Source: Cyanophora paradoxa
Lineage: Eukaryota; Glaucocystophyceae; Cyanophorales; Cyanophoraceae
Reading direction: 5' to 3'
Length of the DNA: 64,000 nucleotides
Assembly: GCA_004431415.1 (NCBI GenBank)
Contig: QPMI01000484.1
Coordinates: 62,001-126,000 of the forward strand
The translations under genes and the position numbers were made by a program. Under the pieces are notes generated by a model. The model did no database searches. It was not told the origin of the DNA and worked only from the letters and a program-made list of their open reading frames with translations. Position 1 is the stretch's first letter. Every line of letters begins with the position of its first letter. Below, one piece after another: positions 34,319 through 43,973 of this stretch.

Positions 34319-37300
34319 CGCGAGCCGGCGGCGCTCGCGCTCGCTGTGGGCGCGCCCCTCTCCAAGTCGAAGCTCCCGCCCCTCGTCGTCTCCGGCGCCG
34401 GCGGTGGCCCCGCCTCCTCCTCCCCCCCGGCGGGGGCGCCGGGTCAGGACGGGATGGCCTCGCTCGTCCCCTCCGCGCCCCTCCCGCCCCTTCTTCGCCT
34501 ACAACACGACCGTGCGCCGCCTCTCCCCACCCCTCGCCCCCCATCTCTGAGTCGCTCCGCAGCGTTCGCGGCGGCTTCGGCGGCGGCGGCGGCGGCGCCC
34601 GCAGCGAACGAGTCGTCCCCGGGGCCCGAACAGGTTCGCTCGCTCGTTTGCCCTCCACTCCGCTCCGCTCTGCTCTGCTCCACGCACCCTCTAGACCTAA
34701 CCTAACCTAACCTAACCTAATCTGATGCAATTTAAGTGAGCCTCTCCAATCTAATACATGGCCCGGCCCAGCGGCGCCGGGCAGAAGGAGGCGGAGTGGG
34801 AGGACCTAATTGGGGATAAAAAGAGGGATAAGAGCAGAGACCCAACCTAAACTAATCAACCTAAGATTCTAAAGAGAGACCAGCCTAAAGAGATTTGATC
34901 CGGTCCGGTCTGATTTGATCCCGAGCAGAAAGAGGCGGAGTGGGAGGACCTAATTGGGGATAAAAAGAGGGATAGAGCAGAGACCAAACCTTAACTTATC
35001 AACCTAAGATTTTAAAGAGAGACCAGTCTAAAGACATAGTCTAAAGAGATTTGATCCGATCCGGTCTGATTTGATCCCGAGCAGAAAGAGGCGGAGTGGG
35101 AGGATACAGCGCGCAACCGCTCTTGGGGCCGCCACCACATTGGCCGCGGCGCCCTCACGCAGGCGGCCCTCTCGCTGCTGCTCCCCGCGCGGCCCGAGGA
35201 GCTCGAGGACGACGCGTACCCCCTCTACACCGTGAGTCACGCGCCCCGCCCCGCCCCGCCCTGCCCCGCCCCGCCCCACCCCACCCCGCCTCGCCCCGCA
35301 TGCCAAGCCTTCGCTGCGATCCGCTAACTAACTAGCCCCTCGATGTATCGCGCCCCTTCTTCCTCCCGCCCACATAGCCCTCCGCCCACATGCCAGGCCT
35401 ACTCTCTTGCTTACTCTCCCGGGCAGGTGCCGCACGGGGCGTACTGCAACCTCTTCCACTGGATGCTGGGGCGCCTCGGCCTCGTCGAGGCCTGCCGCAT
35501 CAAGGAGAAGCACCTCCGGTAACTTCTATCTAGGCTTCTATCTAGGAGAAGCACCTCAGGCCCGCCCCGGCCCCTCCCCGCCCGAAACTAGAGGCCATCC
35601 GCTCCAAGACCTCAATCTTCAGTCTCGTCGATCTTAATTAACCGAGCCCTCGCCCCTCGCCCTCCTCCTCCTCCTTCTTCTGTCCTTCTTCTTCTCATCC
35701 CTAGGTGCTCGATTTAATAAAACAGGATGGTTTTGAATAACTTGGATCGTTAGATTGAATTAATTTCTTGGCAGCCTTCTCATCGTACCCCCCTCCTCAG
35801 GACGTTCGCGGCGGCGGCTCTCTCGGGGTACCGCGCGGGGAACGCCTTCCACAACGCCGCGCACGCCCTCGACGTCGCCCAGATGCTCTTCGCCATGGTC
35901 CGCGACTATAAAACTATGAACTATAAAATATCAACTAGCTATGAACTATGAACTATGAACTAGTACATCCCAATTTGTCTCATTTTTAGTGTCTCTAGGT
36001 CTAGAGTTAGAGATGCTCTTCGCCATGGTCTCTCCGATCTGATCTAATACATACATCTGGCCAGGCTATGAACTCTTGATACATCTAATACATCTAATAC
36101 ATCTAGCTGATACAGCTCTGGCCATACATCTAATAGCTCTGGCCATACATCTAATACATCTAGCTGATAGTAGTAGCTGATATCATCTTGAGTCTAGAGA
36201 TGCTCGTCGCCATGGTCCGCGACCCGCCACTGGCTAGTTAACTATGAACGATAAACTATGAACTATGAACTATAGACTATGGACCAACTATGAACTATGA
36301 ACTAACAACTATGAACAACCTAACGAACCCGAACAACTCCCGCAGACGTGCTCGATGGAGCGGGAGCGGGTGACGCTCGCGCCGCCCGTCCCCATGGAGA
36401 TCACGGGGGGCGACGTCGCCACCTCCGCCGCCGCCAGCAGGTCCGCCTGAGAGAGGGAATCTCAGGGGGCGGCCTTAGAGAGAGCGAAGGGCCTCAGAGG
36501 GAACCTTAGAGGGAACCTTGGAGGGAACCAGCAGGTCCGCCTGCGCCGCCTGAGCCTTAGAGAGAACCTTGGAGCACGGCCTTAGAGAGCGGCCTTACAG
36601 CGCGGCCTTAAGAGCGCGGCCTTAGCGGGCGCGATGGGCCGAGGAGCATCAGTCAGCCTAGTAGCCGATGCGCTTAAGCTTTCTGACGCTGGGAACTCGT
36701 CGCCGGGCAGCGGCGGGGGCGGCGTGGGGATCCGCGCCCGCAGCGGCCGCATGCCCCCGCTCGACCACGTCGACCTCTTCGCCATCCTCGTCGCCGCCCT
36801 CTGCCACGGTACGCTTTGAAGTGATACGATACGATGTGATGTGATGTGATGTGATGTGATGTGATGTGAGCAGACCTCGACCACCCCGGCCTCACGAACC
36901 TCTTCCTCATCAAGTCCAAGGCGCCAATGGCGCTCCTGTACAGCAACAGCAGCCCGCTGGAGCGGCACCACTCGAGCCGCTTCCTCATGCTCCTCGAGCG
37001 GCCCGACCTCGACATCTGCTCGGGGCTGTCCCCCGCGGAGCGCCAGCGCTTCACGCAGTTCGTCGTGGACATCATCCTAGGTATCTAATCTGAAATCTTA
37101 TAGGAGAATCCTCTAATCTAATTTAATCTATCGATCCATCTAATCTAATCTAATCCAATCTAATAAGTATCTTCTAATAGAATCTATCTATCTAATCTAA
37201 TCTAATCTAATCTAATCTATCCATCTCAGCGACGGACATGATGGCGCACGGGGACTATATGGCGGCCTTCGCCCGCCGCTTCCGGGACCTTCCCCCCGAG

Positions 37301-38038
37301 GCCCTCGCCCGCCTCCCGTCCTCCGGCCAGCGCCTCGCCGCCCTCGACGACCGGGTGCGCCTTTTGTCGTCGTTGTTGTTTCTTCTTGCTTAGAGCGCGC
37401 TTTCTATCTTACTGGAGACCTAGAAATATTTAGTGAGCTGCATATTTATAGTACTAAAAGGTTTTGGGCGATCTACTAAATATTTGTTGTTTCTTCTCAC
37501 TTGGAGCGCGCGTTCTGTCTTACTAAGTTACTTTCTTTTAGACGCTGTTCGCCGGGATGCTCCTGAAGTGCGCGGACCTTGCGAACGCGGCGCGCACCTT
37601 CGAGAACAGCCAGCACTGGGCCGGCGCCATCCAGCACGAGTTCTTCGAGCAGGGGGCCCTCGAGCAGCAGCTGGGGCTCGAGATCTCCCCGGGGATGTCC
37701 CCGACCACCGAGCCCGACCTGGGCTCCTCCGCCCGCCAGGTGCTTCTATTTTTAGCTTCTCCCCCTCTCTTTATTTTTAGCTTATTCTCGATCAGGTCTT
37801 CTTCCTGGGGAACATCGTCCAGCCCCTCTACCAGGCCGTGGCCGAAGTCGCCCCCGACGTGCGTCCTTGTTTACTTGTGTTACCTAGTAGTGGATCATCT
37901 TCTTGCATTATATCTAACCATCTTATTACACCCATCTATCTTATTTTCGTCTTGCAGATCATGAGGCGGCCCCTGGCGAACGTGAAGAACAACCTGGAGT
38001 GCTGGAGGAGGGCGCACGCCTCCCTGTCCGCCCCCTGA
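24651..38038 (+). CDS. Receptor adenylyl cyclase-phosphodiesterase fusion (Cache-HAMP-PAS-cyclase-PDE)
   Basis: One plus-strand gene with about 30 exons. Exon 1 (ATG 24,651) gives a Ser-rich cytosolic tail of about 380 residues ending LWSKYLDINVRKKQ. TM1 follows (IIALILCEFISVSVLIS, 26,038). Exons 26,190-28,700 form an outside domain ending TVAAKVIKDESSGRPVGFLV, like bacterial double-Cache sensors. TM2 is SLSVVAPILLINWTLALWMG (28,885), followed by HAMP (AISDPLASLHHTVERFF) and a coiled coil. PAS spans 29,690-31,730 (NRRAESMFQYPAGELVGRNI; RKDGFVFPIEL). The cyclase (33,190-34,070) has FADIVNFTPL, EKIKTLGDAFM and YDLWGDTVNIASRME: both metal Asp, the Asn/Arg pair, and Lys/Asp of the adenine type. 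The class I PDE (35,076-38,038) has FHNAAHALDV, ALCHDLDHPGLTN, LLKCADLANAAR and RQVFFLGNIVQPLY, all metal ligands plus the purine-clamp Gln. Stop at 38,036. Confidence 0.9.
28703..28833 (+). repeat. (TCTA)n microsatellite in an intron
   Basis: About 130 bases of nearly pure TCTA tetramers with a few TCGA variants fill the intron just upstream of the exon coding for the second membrane segment of the receptor. Confidence 0.95.
30226..32560 (+). repeat. Intronic copies of exon ends plus donors in the PAS/linker part of the receptor gene
   Basis: Several introns repeat the end of the preceding exon together with its donor. ACGACATCTACGTGCAGGTG occurs at 30,252 and 30,377. ATCGAGCTCTGT followed by GCGCACCGCCCC occurs at 30,597 and, as variants, at 30,700, 30,792 and 30,921. 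CCCTCCTCGCCAACATGCTC at 31,766 is echoed at 31,921. GGCTCCGGCCTCCCCGCGCC plus the following donor is at 32,390 and 32,528. Confidence 0.85.
34697..34722 (+). repeat. Short (CCTAA) array
   Basis: Four to five CCTAA units within an intron of the receptor gene. The unit matches the TTAGG telomere repeat of some eukaryotes, but the array is very short and is probably a simple microsatellite. Confidence 0.7.
34778..35100 (+). repeat. Tandem triplication across an acceptor/exon start
   Basis: A unit of about 150 bp is present two and a half times. Each copy carries AGGCGGAGTGGGAGGA, the start of the first PDE exon, at about 34,790, 34,933 and 35,088. The last copy continues into the coding exon (EAEWEDTARNRSWG). 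The first two are followed by intron-like sequence with GATAAAAAGAGGGATA and lead to no open frame. Confidence 0.9.
35881..36225 (+). repeat. Three copies of a PDE exon end inside its own intron
   Basis: AGATGCTCTTCGCCATGGTC, the end of the HNxxH exon with its donor, occurs at 35,881, again at 36,012 and, with one change, at 36,198. AT-rich CTATGAA and ACATCTAAT repeats lie between them. Confidence 0.9.
36832..36868 (+). repeat. (GTGAT)n microsatellite in a PDE intron
   Basis: Seven GTGAT pentamers occupy the intron that splits the CHDLDHP metal-binding motif; the join CAC G / AC CTC GAC restores the motif. Confidence 0.9.
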
Positions 38039-38624
38039 GAGGGGGACGTCCGCCTTCTGGGGACGCCTTCTGAGAGATGATGATAACAATAATCCTTTCG
38101 CGCCTCCTCTAGCTCCGGCCCCCCATAATACTAACCATCCTTTCACGTTGTATCTACCTCCACTTTCCTCCTCCCTTGGCTTTGATTTTTGCTTCGCGAC
38201 TTTCTATCTATTCAAGTAGTACGTATGGACTCATTTGATAGTGCTCGCCACCCGGCTAGGGCTTGCAATTGTAGGTGCTAGCTGGAGTCAGCCTCTTCTA
38301 GTAGTTACGGGGCCGGCACGGTACCGTAGTAGTTTGCCTTTCGAATTCGATTCGTGGATTAATGATTGCTTGCAAATGTGCTCCGTAGTTTTAATCGACG
38401 TGATCGTGGTCACGTTCGTCTCGTCTTCGAATTATGTATCAGTGCACTAAGGATTTATAGGTTTCGTCTCTACATTAATATTCGCGTCGTGTGCGCACTT
38501 CGTACAGTACCGTACTGCCGTAGACTGGGGTTCCTGTGAATTTCGAATTTGAATAACATAACACTTCTCTCCGGGATCCGACCGCGCGGCCTGCGGATCC
38601 GGCGCCTGCAGCTGGGTACCCTAT
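38039..38624. other. Convergent 3' intergenic region
   Basis: Between the stops of the receptor gene (plus) and the coiled-coil gene (minus). Mixed-composition, lower GC than the genes; no ORF, RNA or repeat that I can support. Confidence 0.4.
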
Positions 38625-41600
38625 CTAAGCGGGGGCGCTTCTGCTGTACTCGTCTTCCGAATCGTCGCTGTCCTCCCACCAGGCCCCGCCCTCGATCTCG
38701 GAGGCGATGGCCGCCTGCGAACGAAGCGATCAACGCTCGTTGGGGGTACGGGCGGGCCCGGTCCCGGGGTGGGGGGGGTACAGGGCGCACCGGCTCGTCC
38801 TCCTCCACCTCCTCTCCGTCGTCCGCGAGCGGATCGTCGACGTCGAGGTCGGGCACGGGGGGCACTTCGGAGAGGGGTACGCGCCTCGCCCCGCCCCGCA
38901 GCAGCGAGGGCGCGGCCGGCGGGGGCGGCTCGGCGGCCGGCGCGCGAGTCCGAGGGCCGCCGGGGGCGCAGATGACGACCCGAGCGCTGGAGGGGCCAGC
39001 CGTGCGGGGGCCGCGGCGGCGGCGGCCGCCGCCGCCGGGGACCGCGCGGGGGCGAGGGCTGGGGCTGAGGCGGGGGCGGGGCGGGCCGGCGGTCGGGGAG
39101 GGCGGGGCGGGGCGGGACCGGCCAGGGATTGCGAGCTTGAGGCTGGCGCGAAGGCCGACGTGGTTCCCCGGGGGCGAAGGGACGAGCCTGCGAGGAGCAG
39201 TCAAGCTAGACGCAGAAGAAGGCCGGGGTACATGATTGAAAGTTGGGGCACCTTGCGCGGGTCGGCGGGGGAGGGCGTGGCCGGCGCGGGAGGCGCTGGC
39301 GGGGCGGCGGGCGGCGGGGCGGGCGGGGGCGCCGGAGCGATCGGAAGAGGCGCTCGAGGGGCCGAACCCGAGCGGGAGGGGCTCCAGCTGAGGCTCCGCC
39401 GGGGCCGGCCCCGCGCCGGCGGCGTCCTCACGAGCGCGGGCGCCGCGGCGGGCTCCGTGGGGGCCCAGCCCGAGGCGGCGTGTCGGGGCCCGTGGGCGGG
39501 CGGCGGCGACGAGGGCGGGGGCGGAGACGGGAGGGGCGGGCGGCGGCGCGGCGGGCGGCGCGGGGCTCACTGCCGGGCTCCCCACCGACACGCTGTCGTC
39601 CATGCTGGCCTCAAGCTCCTCGGAGAGCCTATCGACGAGCAGCTTGAGCTGCCTCACGTCCGGGCTGAGGCACAGGCTGCCGTCCCCGGAGGACCCCAGC
39701 ACCGACCCATCCACGCTGGCGCTCGGGGAAGCCTCCGGCGGGCCCTCCGCGGGGCCGGCGCCGCCGCCGCCGCCGGTGCACGAGCCGGCGATGCTGCCGC
39801 GTCGGCTGCCGCTGGCCGCCGAGGCGCCGCCGCCGCTGCGGTTGCTGCGGGCGCTGCGGTGCCCGTCGGAGCGCGCGGTCGGCTGCGGGCTGGGGCACGC
39901 GATCGGCGAAAGAGGCGCAAAGAGCGCGGGGGAGGAGGGCGGCGGCGCCTCGCTGCCCGTCGATCGCGCCGAGAGCAGCGGCGTGCGCGGGCGGGGCGGC
40001 GTCGCCTGGATGGCGGCGGGGGGCGCGGGAGGGGGCGGAGGAGGGAGGGGGAAGAAGCCACGGGCGAGGCGGCCGGGGCGGGCGGGGCCGGGGCCGGGGC
40101 CGACGCGGCGGGCGGCGGCGGCGAGGCGGCGGAGGCGGCAGAGGCGGGACGGAGGGGCGCTTCCTCGGCTACAGAGGCGCGGACGGGGCGAGCGAGGAGA
40201 CGGGACATGAGAGCCGAGAAGGGCCGCGGGGCCGCTGACGAGGGGCTCGGCTCCGGGCTCTCGGCGCGCGGGGGCGGCGCCGGGGACGGCGAGGGCGGCG
40301 CCGCGGAGGCGGTATCCCCCGCCGCCTCGTCCTTCGGGGGGGTAGAGGGGTCCACGCGGAACGCGGGGGCAGGCAGAACGTGCGCGCCGCCCGCCGCCGC
40401 TACCGCCGCTGCTGCTGCTGCCGACGCGGCCGCCGGGGAGTGCTGCGCGGGGTGCGAGGGGGGCGTGGCCAGCGCGGCCGAGTGACCCGGGCTCGGCTCC
40501 GGCGCGGACGAAAAGTTGAGCTTCTTGGGCAGGATCGGGGAGGCGATGGAAGCGGAGGCAGAGGCGGCGGCCAGGCGGCCCACCACCGTGTGCTGGGGCG
40601 ACGGCGGCCGCGGCGGCCGCGTCGCCGTCCCAGCGATGGCGAGCGCCCAGCCGCTGGGCGTGCCGGGCCCGAGCCCCAGCGGGTTGGGCGCCCTGGCGTC
40701 CGGAGAGGGTAGCATCGGGCTGCAGCGCATGGGGCTGTAAGCGCCCCGCATGATCGCCGAGGCGTCCGGGAGCAGGGAGAGCTCGTGCTCGATGCTCTGC
40801 AGGTCCTTCCGCAGCGTCTCCAGCGTCTGGTCCGCTTCGGCCTTGAGGGCCGCAGACTCGGCCGACCGCCGGAACTGCTCGAACCTGCGCCGCGGCGTCG
40901 GAAAGGGGCGGGCGTAGCCCGCCTGTGCTGCTGCGCTCTAGAGACGCGCGTGCGCACTGCGAGATCTGCGCGATCAAATGCCGCTTGAGGCGCAACAGCA
41001 CGCGCCGCTCGTCCTCAGCCGACGCGTCTCCCGGCGTGCCCTTCTCGAAACTCGCATTCATCGGCACGTGCAGGAACTGAGGAAAGCCTAGCATGAGCGA
41101 GATCCCCGCGGCGCGTTCCCGGCGGGCCCCGCACCTGCCCCGAGGTGCGTACGGGTGACATCCCACGCATGAGGCTCCGGTCCAGCATCGGCGACGCGGG
41201 CACTGGTGAGAACAGCTGGCTGACATCCAGGTTCACCCCATGCATCTTGAAAAGCTGCGGAGCGCGAGTGCGCGTGAGGCCGAGCTCTTGGGCACATGGT
41301 CGCGCCCGCACCTCCTGCATCAGCTGCGCCTCGCGCTTGCGGAGGTTGTTACGCTCTATCCTGGCGCTCTTGAGAGTTGCTGTGTACTTTTCCACCAGCA
41401 GCTTGCCTGCGGGGCGCGCGCTCAGCTTGTCCGCTTGAGAGCGGTTGGGCTATGATGCCAAGCTGCGCACCGTTCGCGGCGGTCGCGGCTTTTGAGCTGC
41501 CGTCCACGCATTGCAGAAGGTTCACAAGGAGGGACTCCTGTGAGGGCGAGGAGAGCTAAGCCCAGGAAGCCGAGCGGGCAGGAGACTACACTCACCGATC

Positions 41601-41700
41601 GGCGGTAGCTTTTTTCGAGCTTCCGCCGAACATCCGACACCTCCTTTGCGTTTTGGGTTATCGCCGCGTGCAGCGGCGGGCCCTCTACGCTCGCCGACAT
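38625..41700 (-). CDS. Coiled-coil, Ser/Pro/Ala-rich protein of unknown function
   Basis: ATG 41,700 opens MSASVEGPPLHAAITQNAKE and continues KEVSDVRRKLEKSYRRS, a coiled coil. Introns (GTGAGT...CACAG; GTGCGC...CTCAAG) link to ESLLVNLLQCVDGSSKAATA and to a second helix VEKYTATLKSARIERNNLRK. Later exons give LFKMHGVNLDVSQLFSPVPA, ERRVLLRLKRHLIAQIS and a third helix FEQFRRSAESAALKAEADQT. About 1,600 bases of Ser/Pro/Ala-rich sequence follow, with one better-ordered piece, LSPDVRQLKLLVDRLSEELE (39,630). The last exons read VPDLDVDDPLADDGEEVEED and, after an intron GTGCGC...CGCAG, GGAWWEDSDDSEDEYSRSAP before TAG at 38,625. The start region and acidic end are well supported; the middle is low complexity. 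No family is recognised; a cytoskeletal or scaffold role would be a guess. Confidence 0.65.
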
Positions 41701-41790
41701 CGCGGCAGTTTGAACCTACCGCTGCGCCGATTGCGCTCGGTACCCCTCCATCGATCAGGTCGCGCTTCGAGCTGCAGGCGGCCCGGAGAT
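41701..41790. promoter_or_regulatory. Very short divergent promoter
   Basis: Only 90 bp separate the minus-strand ATG at 41,700 from the proposed plus-strand ATG at 41,791, so both genes must share regulatory DNA. No defined element is visible. Confidence 0.4.
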
Positions 41791-42808
41791 GCACACTACC
41801 GGCTCGAACAGGCGGACAAGAACCACCTCGTGCGCGCCACCCGCATCCCGCACAACGATCAGAGACCCGCCAGCGCGAACCCTTAGCGAGCGCCTCTCAC
41901 ACCCTCCCCCCGCGTAAGGATGGTCTTTTCGAACCGCACTTGTCTCGCAGGTTCGTGGTCGCGGCGGCGCCGGCGGATGCTCGATCTGCGTTGATTGGGG
42001 GCGGCGCGGCGAGCTGGCGGCGCGGCTCGTCTGCCCTTTGCCTCCGAAAGGCTCCGGAGCGCTTGACTACGCGCGCGCTGACCATCTCGAACAAGGCAAG
42101 GTGCGGCAGGCCTTGCCGCCCCCGCGCGTACTTGTTTCGATATCGATCTCACGAGCCGCTCGCCCCCGCAGGGTCGCGAGCAGCCCTGAGCGGCATCCTG
42201 AGCGGCGAAGGGACCATCAGAGCTCCTGGTTCGGACTCTGGGCGGCCCGTCGCTTCCAGCACAACGCGGCGTGCGTCGCGTCCCCGAAGGACGTGCAGGC
42301 AGTCCTCGCCTCCCCTCAGTCCGCTGGCCTGGGCCCCTACGCCTTCCAGCCCCTCGTGGCCTCTTCGAAATTGATCGACGCGGAGACTCACACGTACTCG
42401 GTCGAAGAGCGCATCCCCCTCGGCCCCTTCCGCATCCCCAACCGCTTCCGCGCGCGCATCGAGCCCCACAGCGACGGGCGCGGGTACTCCGTCGAGTGCT
42501 GGTGCGCATGCGCATGCCGCAGCCGTCGGTGTCTGCTTCTGCGCCCTTTCCGGCTCCCCGCCTCCCTGACGCGTACGCTTTCCCGGCGCAGGGCTTTCGG
42601 GGGCGTGTATCTGGAGGGTACGCTGCGGTGGAACGGCTCCAAGTCGGGCGCCGTGCGCGTGTACGAGAAGGCGTCCATCCACGGGCCCTTCTTCTGCATC
42701 GATTTGATCGCGCGGACCGCCTCGGCCGCCCACGCCGAGATGATCAAGCGCATCGCCTCGGCCGCCTCCGCCGCCGCGCGCGACAAGAGCTCCGCCGCCT
42801 GGCTCTGA
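41791..42808 (+). CDS. Small four-exon protein, possible SRPBCC-like domain, possibly organelle-targeted
   Basis: Proposed start ATG 41,791 (MHTTGSNRRTRTTS); an intron (about 41,832-41,951) joins in phase 2 to FVVAAAPADARSALIGGGAA, a basic, Ser/Ala-rich leader like a transit peptide. A second intron (GTGCGG...CGCAG, 42,100-42,171) gives SNKARVASSPERHPERR. The body reads WFGLWAARRFQHNAACVASP, GPYAFQPLVASSKLIDAETH and SVEERIPLGPFRIPNRFRAR, then after an intron at 42,501-42,590 WAFGGVYLEGTLRWNGSKSG and VRVYEKASIHGPFFCIDLIA, ending in a long helix (AHAEMIKRIASAASAAARDK). Alternating strands followed by a C-terminal helix suggest a START/SRPBCC-type lipid-binding fold, but this is by pattern only. 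All joins keep the frame. Confidence 0.6.
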
Positions 42809-43054
42809 TCATCGGATCATGAGATCTAGATCTAGCTACTAGGCTAGAATGCGAGGTTCCATTTTTGCGCGCGTTCTTCAAGGCTTTTTCTGCCAACTCT
42901 GTGGTCCGATCCGGAGTTTACGGCGTAGTTTGCTTGTCTTTGCTTGCTTGTTCGCTTGCGTGTTTTGACTTAGTTTCATTACAGGAAGTCGCCGCGAATA
43001 CGTATACAGAAGGGTTGAAAGAGTCTAGGAGGACAGCAGCTGCTAGGGACGGGT
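42809..43054. other. Convergent 3' intergenic region
   Basis: 246 bases between the plus-strand stop at 42,808 and the minus-strand stop at 43,055. AT-richer; nothing else seen. Confidence 0.4.
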
Positions 43055-43942
43055 CTACAGGTCGTCGGTGAGGTCAATCACGGGAACGATCGACGCCACA
43101 TCCACCGTACCCAGGCCCCGGGTTGGCGCCGGCGGGGCGGCGGCCGGAGCGGCGGGGGCGGAGGCTGCAGCCGCCGGGGGCTTCGGGGCGAGTGCTGGGG
43201 CGGCCGTAGCCTTCGAGGCGGGGGCCGGGGGGACGGAGGGCCGGTTCGAAGTGGGGGTCGGAGCCGAGGGGGCCCGGGCGGGGGCCCGAGATGAGTTCGC
43301 AGCTGCGGCGGAGGCGGCAGCCAGCGCCGCCGCAGACGCTTTTGCACTGTTGGGGGCCGCGAGGGACCGGGGCCGCTTGGCCGCCGGCCCCACGTCCTCC
43401 TCCTCCCGCTCGCGGGGAGGCTGCCGCTGCCCCAGGATGGAGGCGGCGGGGGGTGTCGGCGCCGGCAGCGAGATCATGGGCGGGTAGAGCGGCGGCCCGG
43501 GCCCGGGCCCCGGCTGCTGAGGGGGCGGGTACGGCATCGCTCCGCTGAAGGCCGGCTGCCACCCCATGTAGCTCGGATGAGGGGGCGGCGCAGGAACGGA
43601 CTGCTGGGCGGGAGCGCCGGCCGCCGTCTGCGGGAAGTTTGGATGCGGGTGGCTCTGGGACGGGCCCGGGGCGGCCGCCAGCTGCTGGGGCGCCGGGACA
43701 GAGCTTTGGTGCGGGAGGGAAGCCGCGGAGGAGGCGGCGGAAGAGGAGTGGTGGACGAGTACGGGGATCGAGTAGCACAGGAGGGGTACCGTGGTGTTGG
43801 ACGGCGGCGCGGAGTACACTTGGCCTCCAGCGGGGGGCGGCTGCTGCTGGTGCTGCGGGCCAGGCTGCTGCGGGGCCCGCTGGCTCTGAGGCTCGGGCAT
43901 GATCGGCTGCGGCCAGAACTGGCTCTGCGACTGCAGCGGCAG

Positions 43943-43973
<31 letters not shown>

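Noticed and set aside
34697-34722. Possible interstitial telomere (CCTAA)n
   Set aside because: Only four to five units in an intron otherwise full of AT-rich simple repeats; no adjoining telomeric or subtelomeric sequence.
38707-40485. 592-codon plus-strand open frame
   Set aside because: Antisense shadow of the Ser/Pro/Ala-rich middle of the minus-strand coiled-coil gene.
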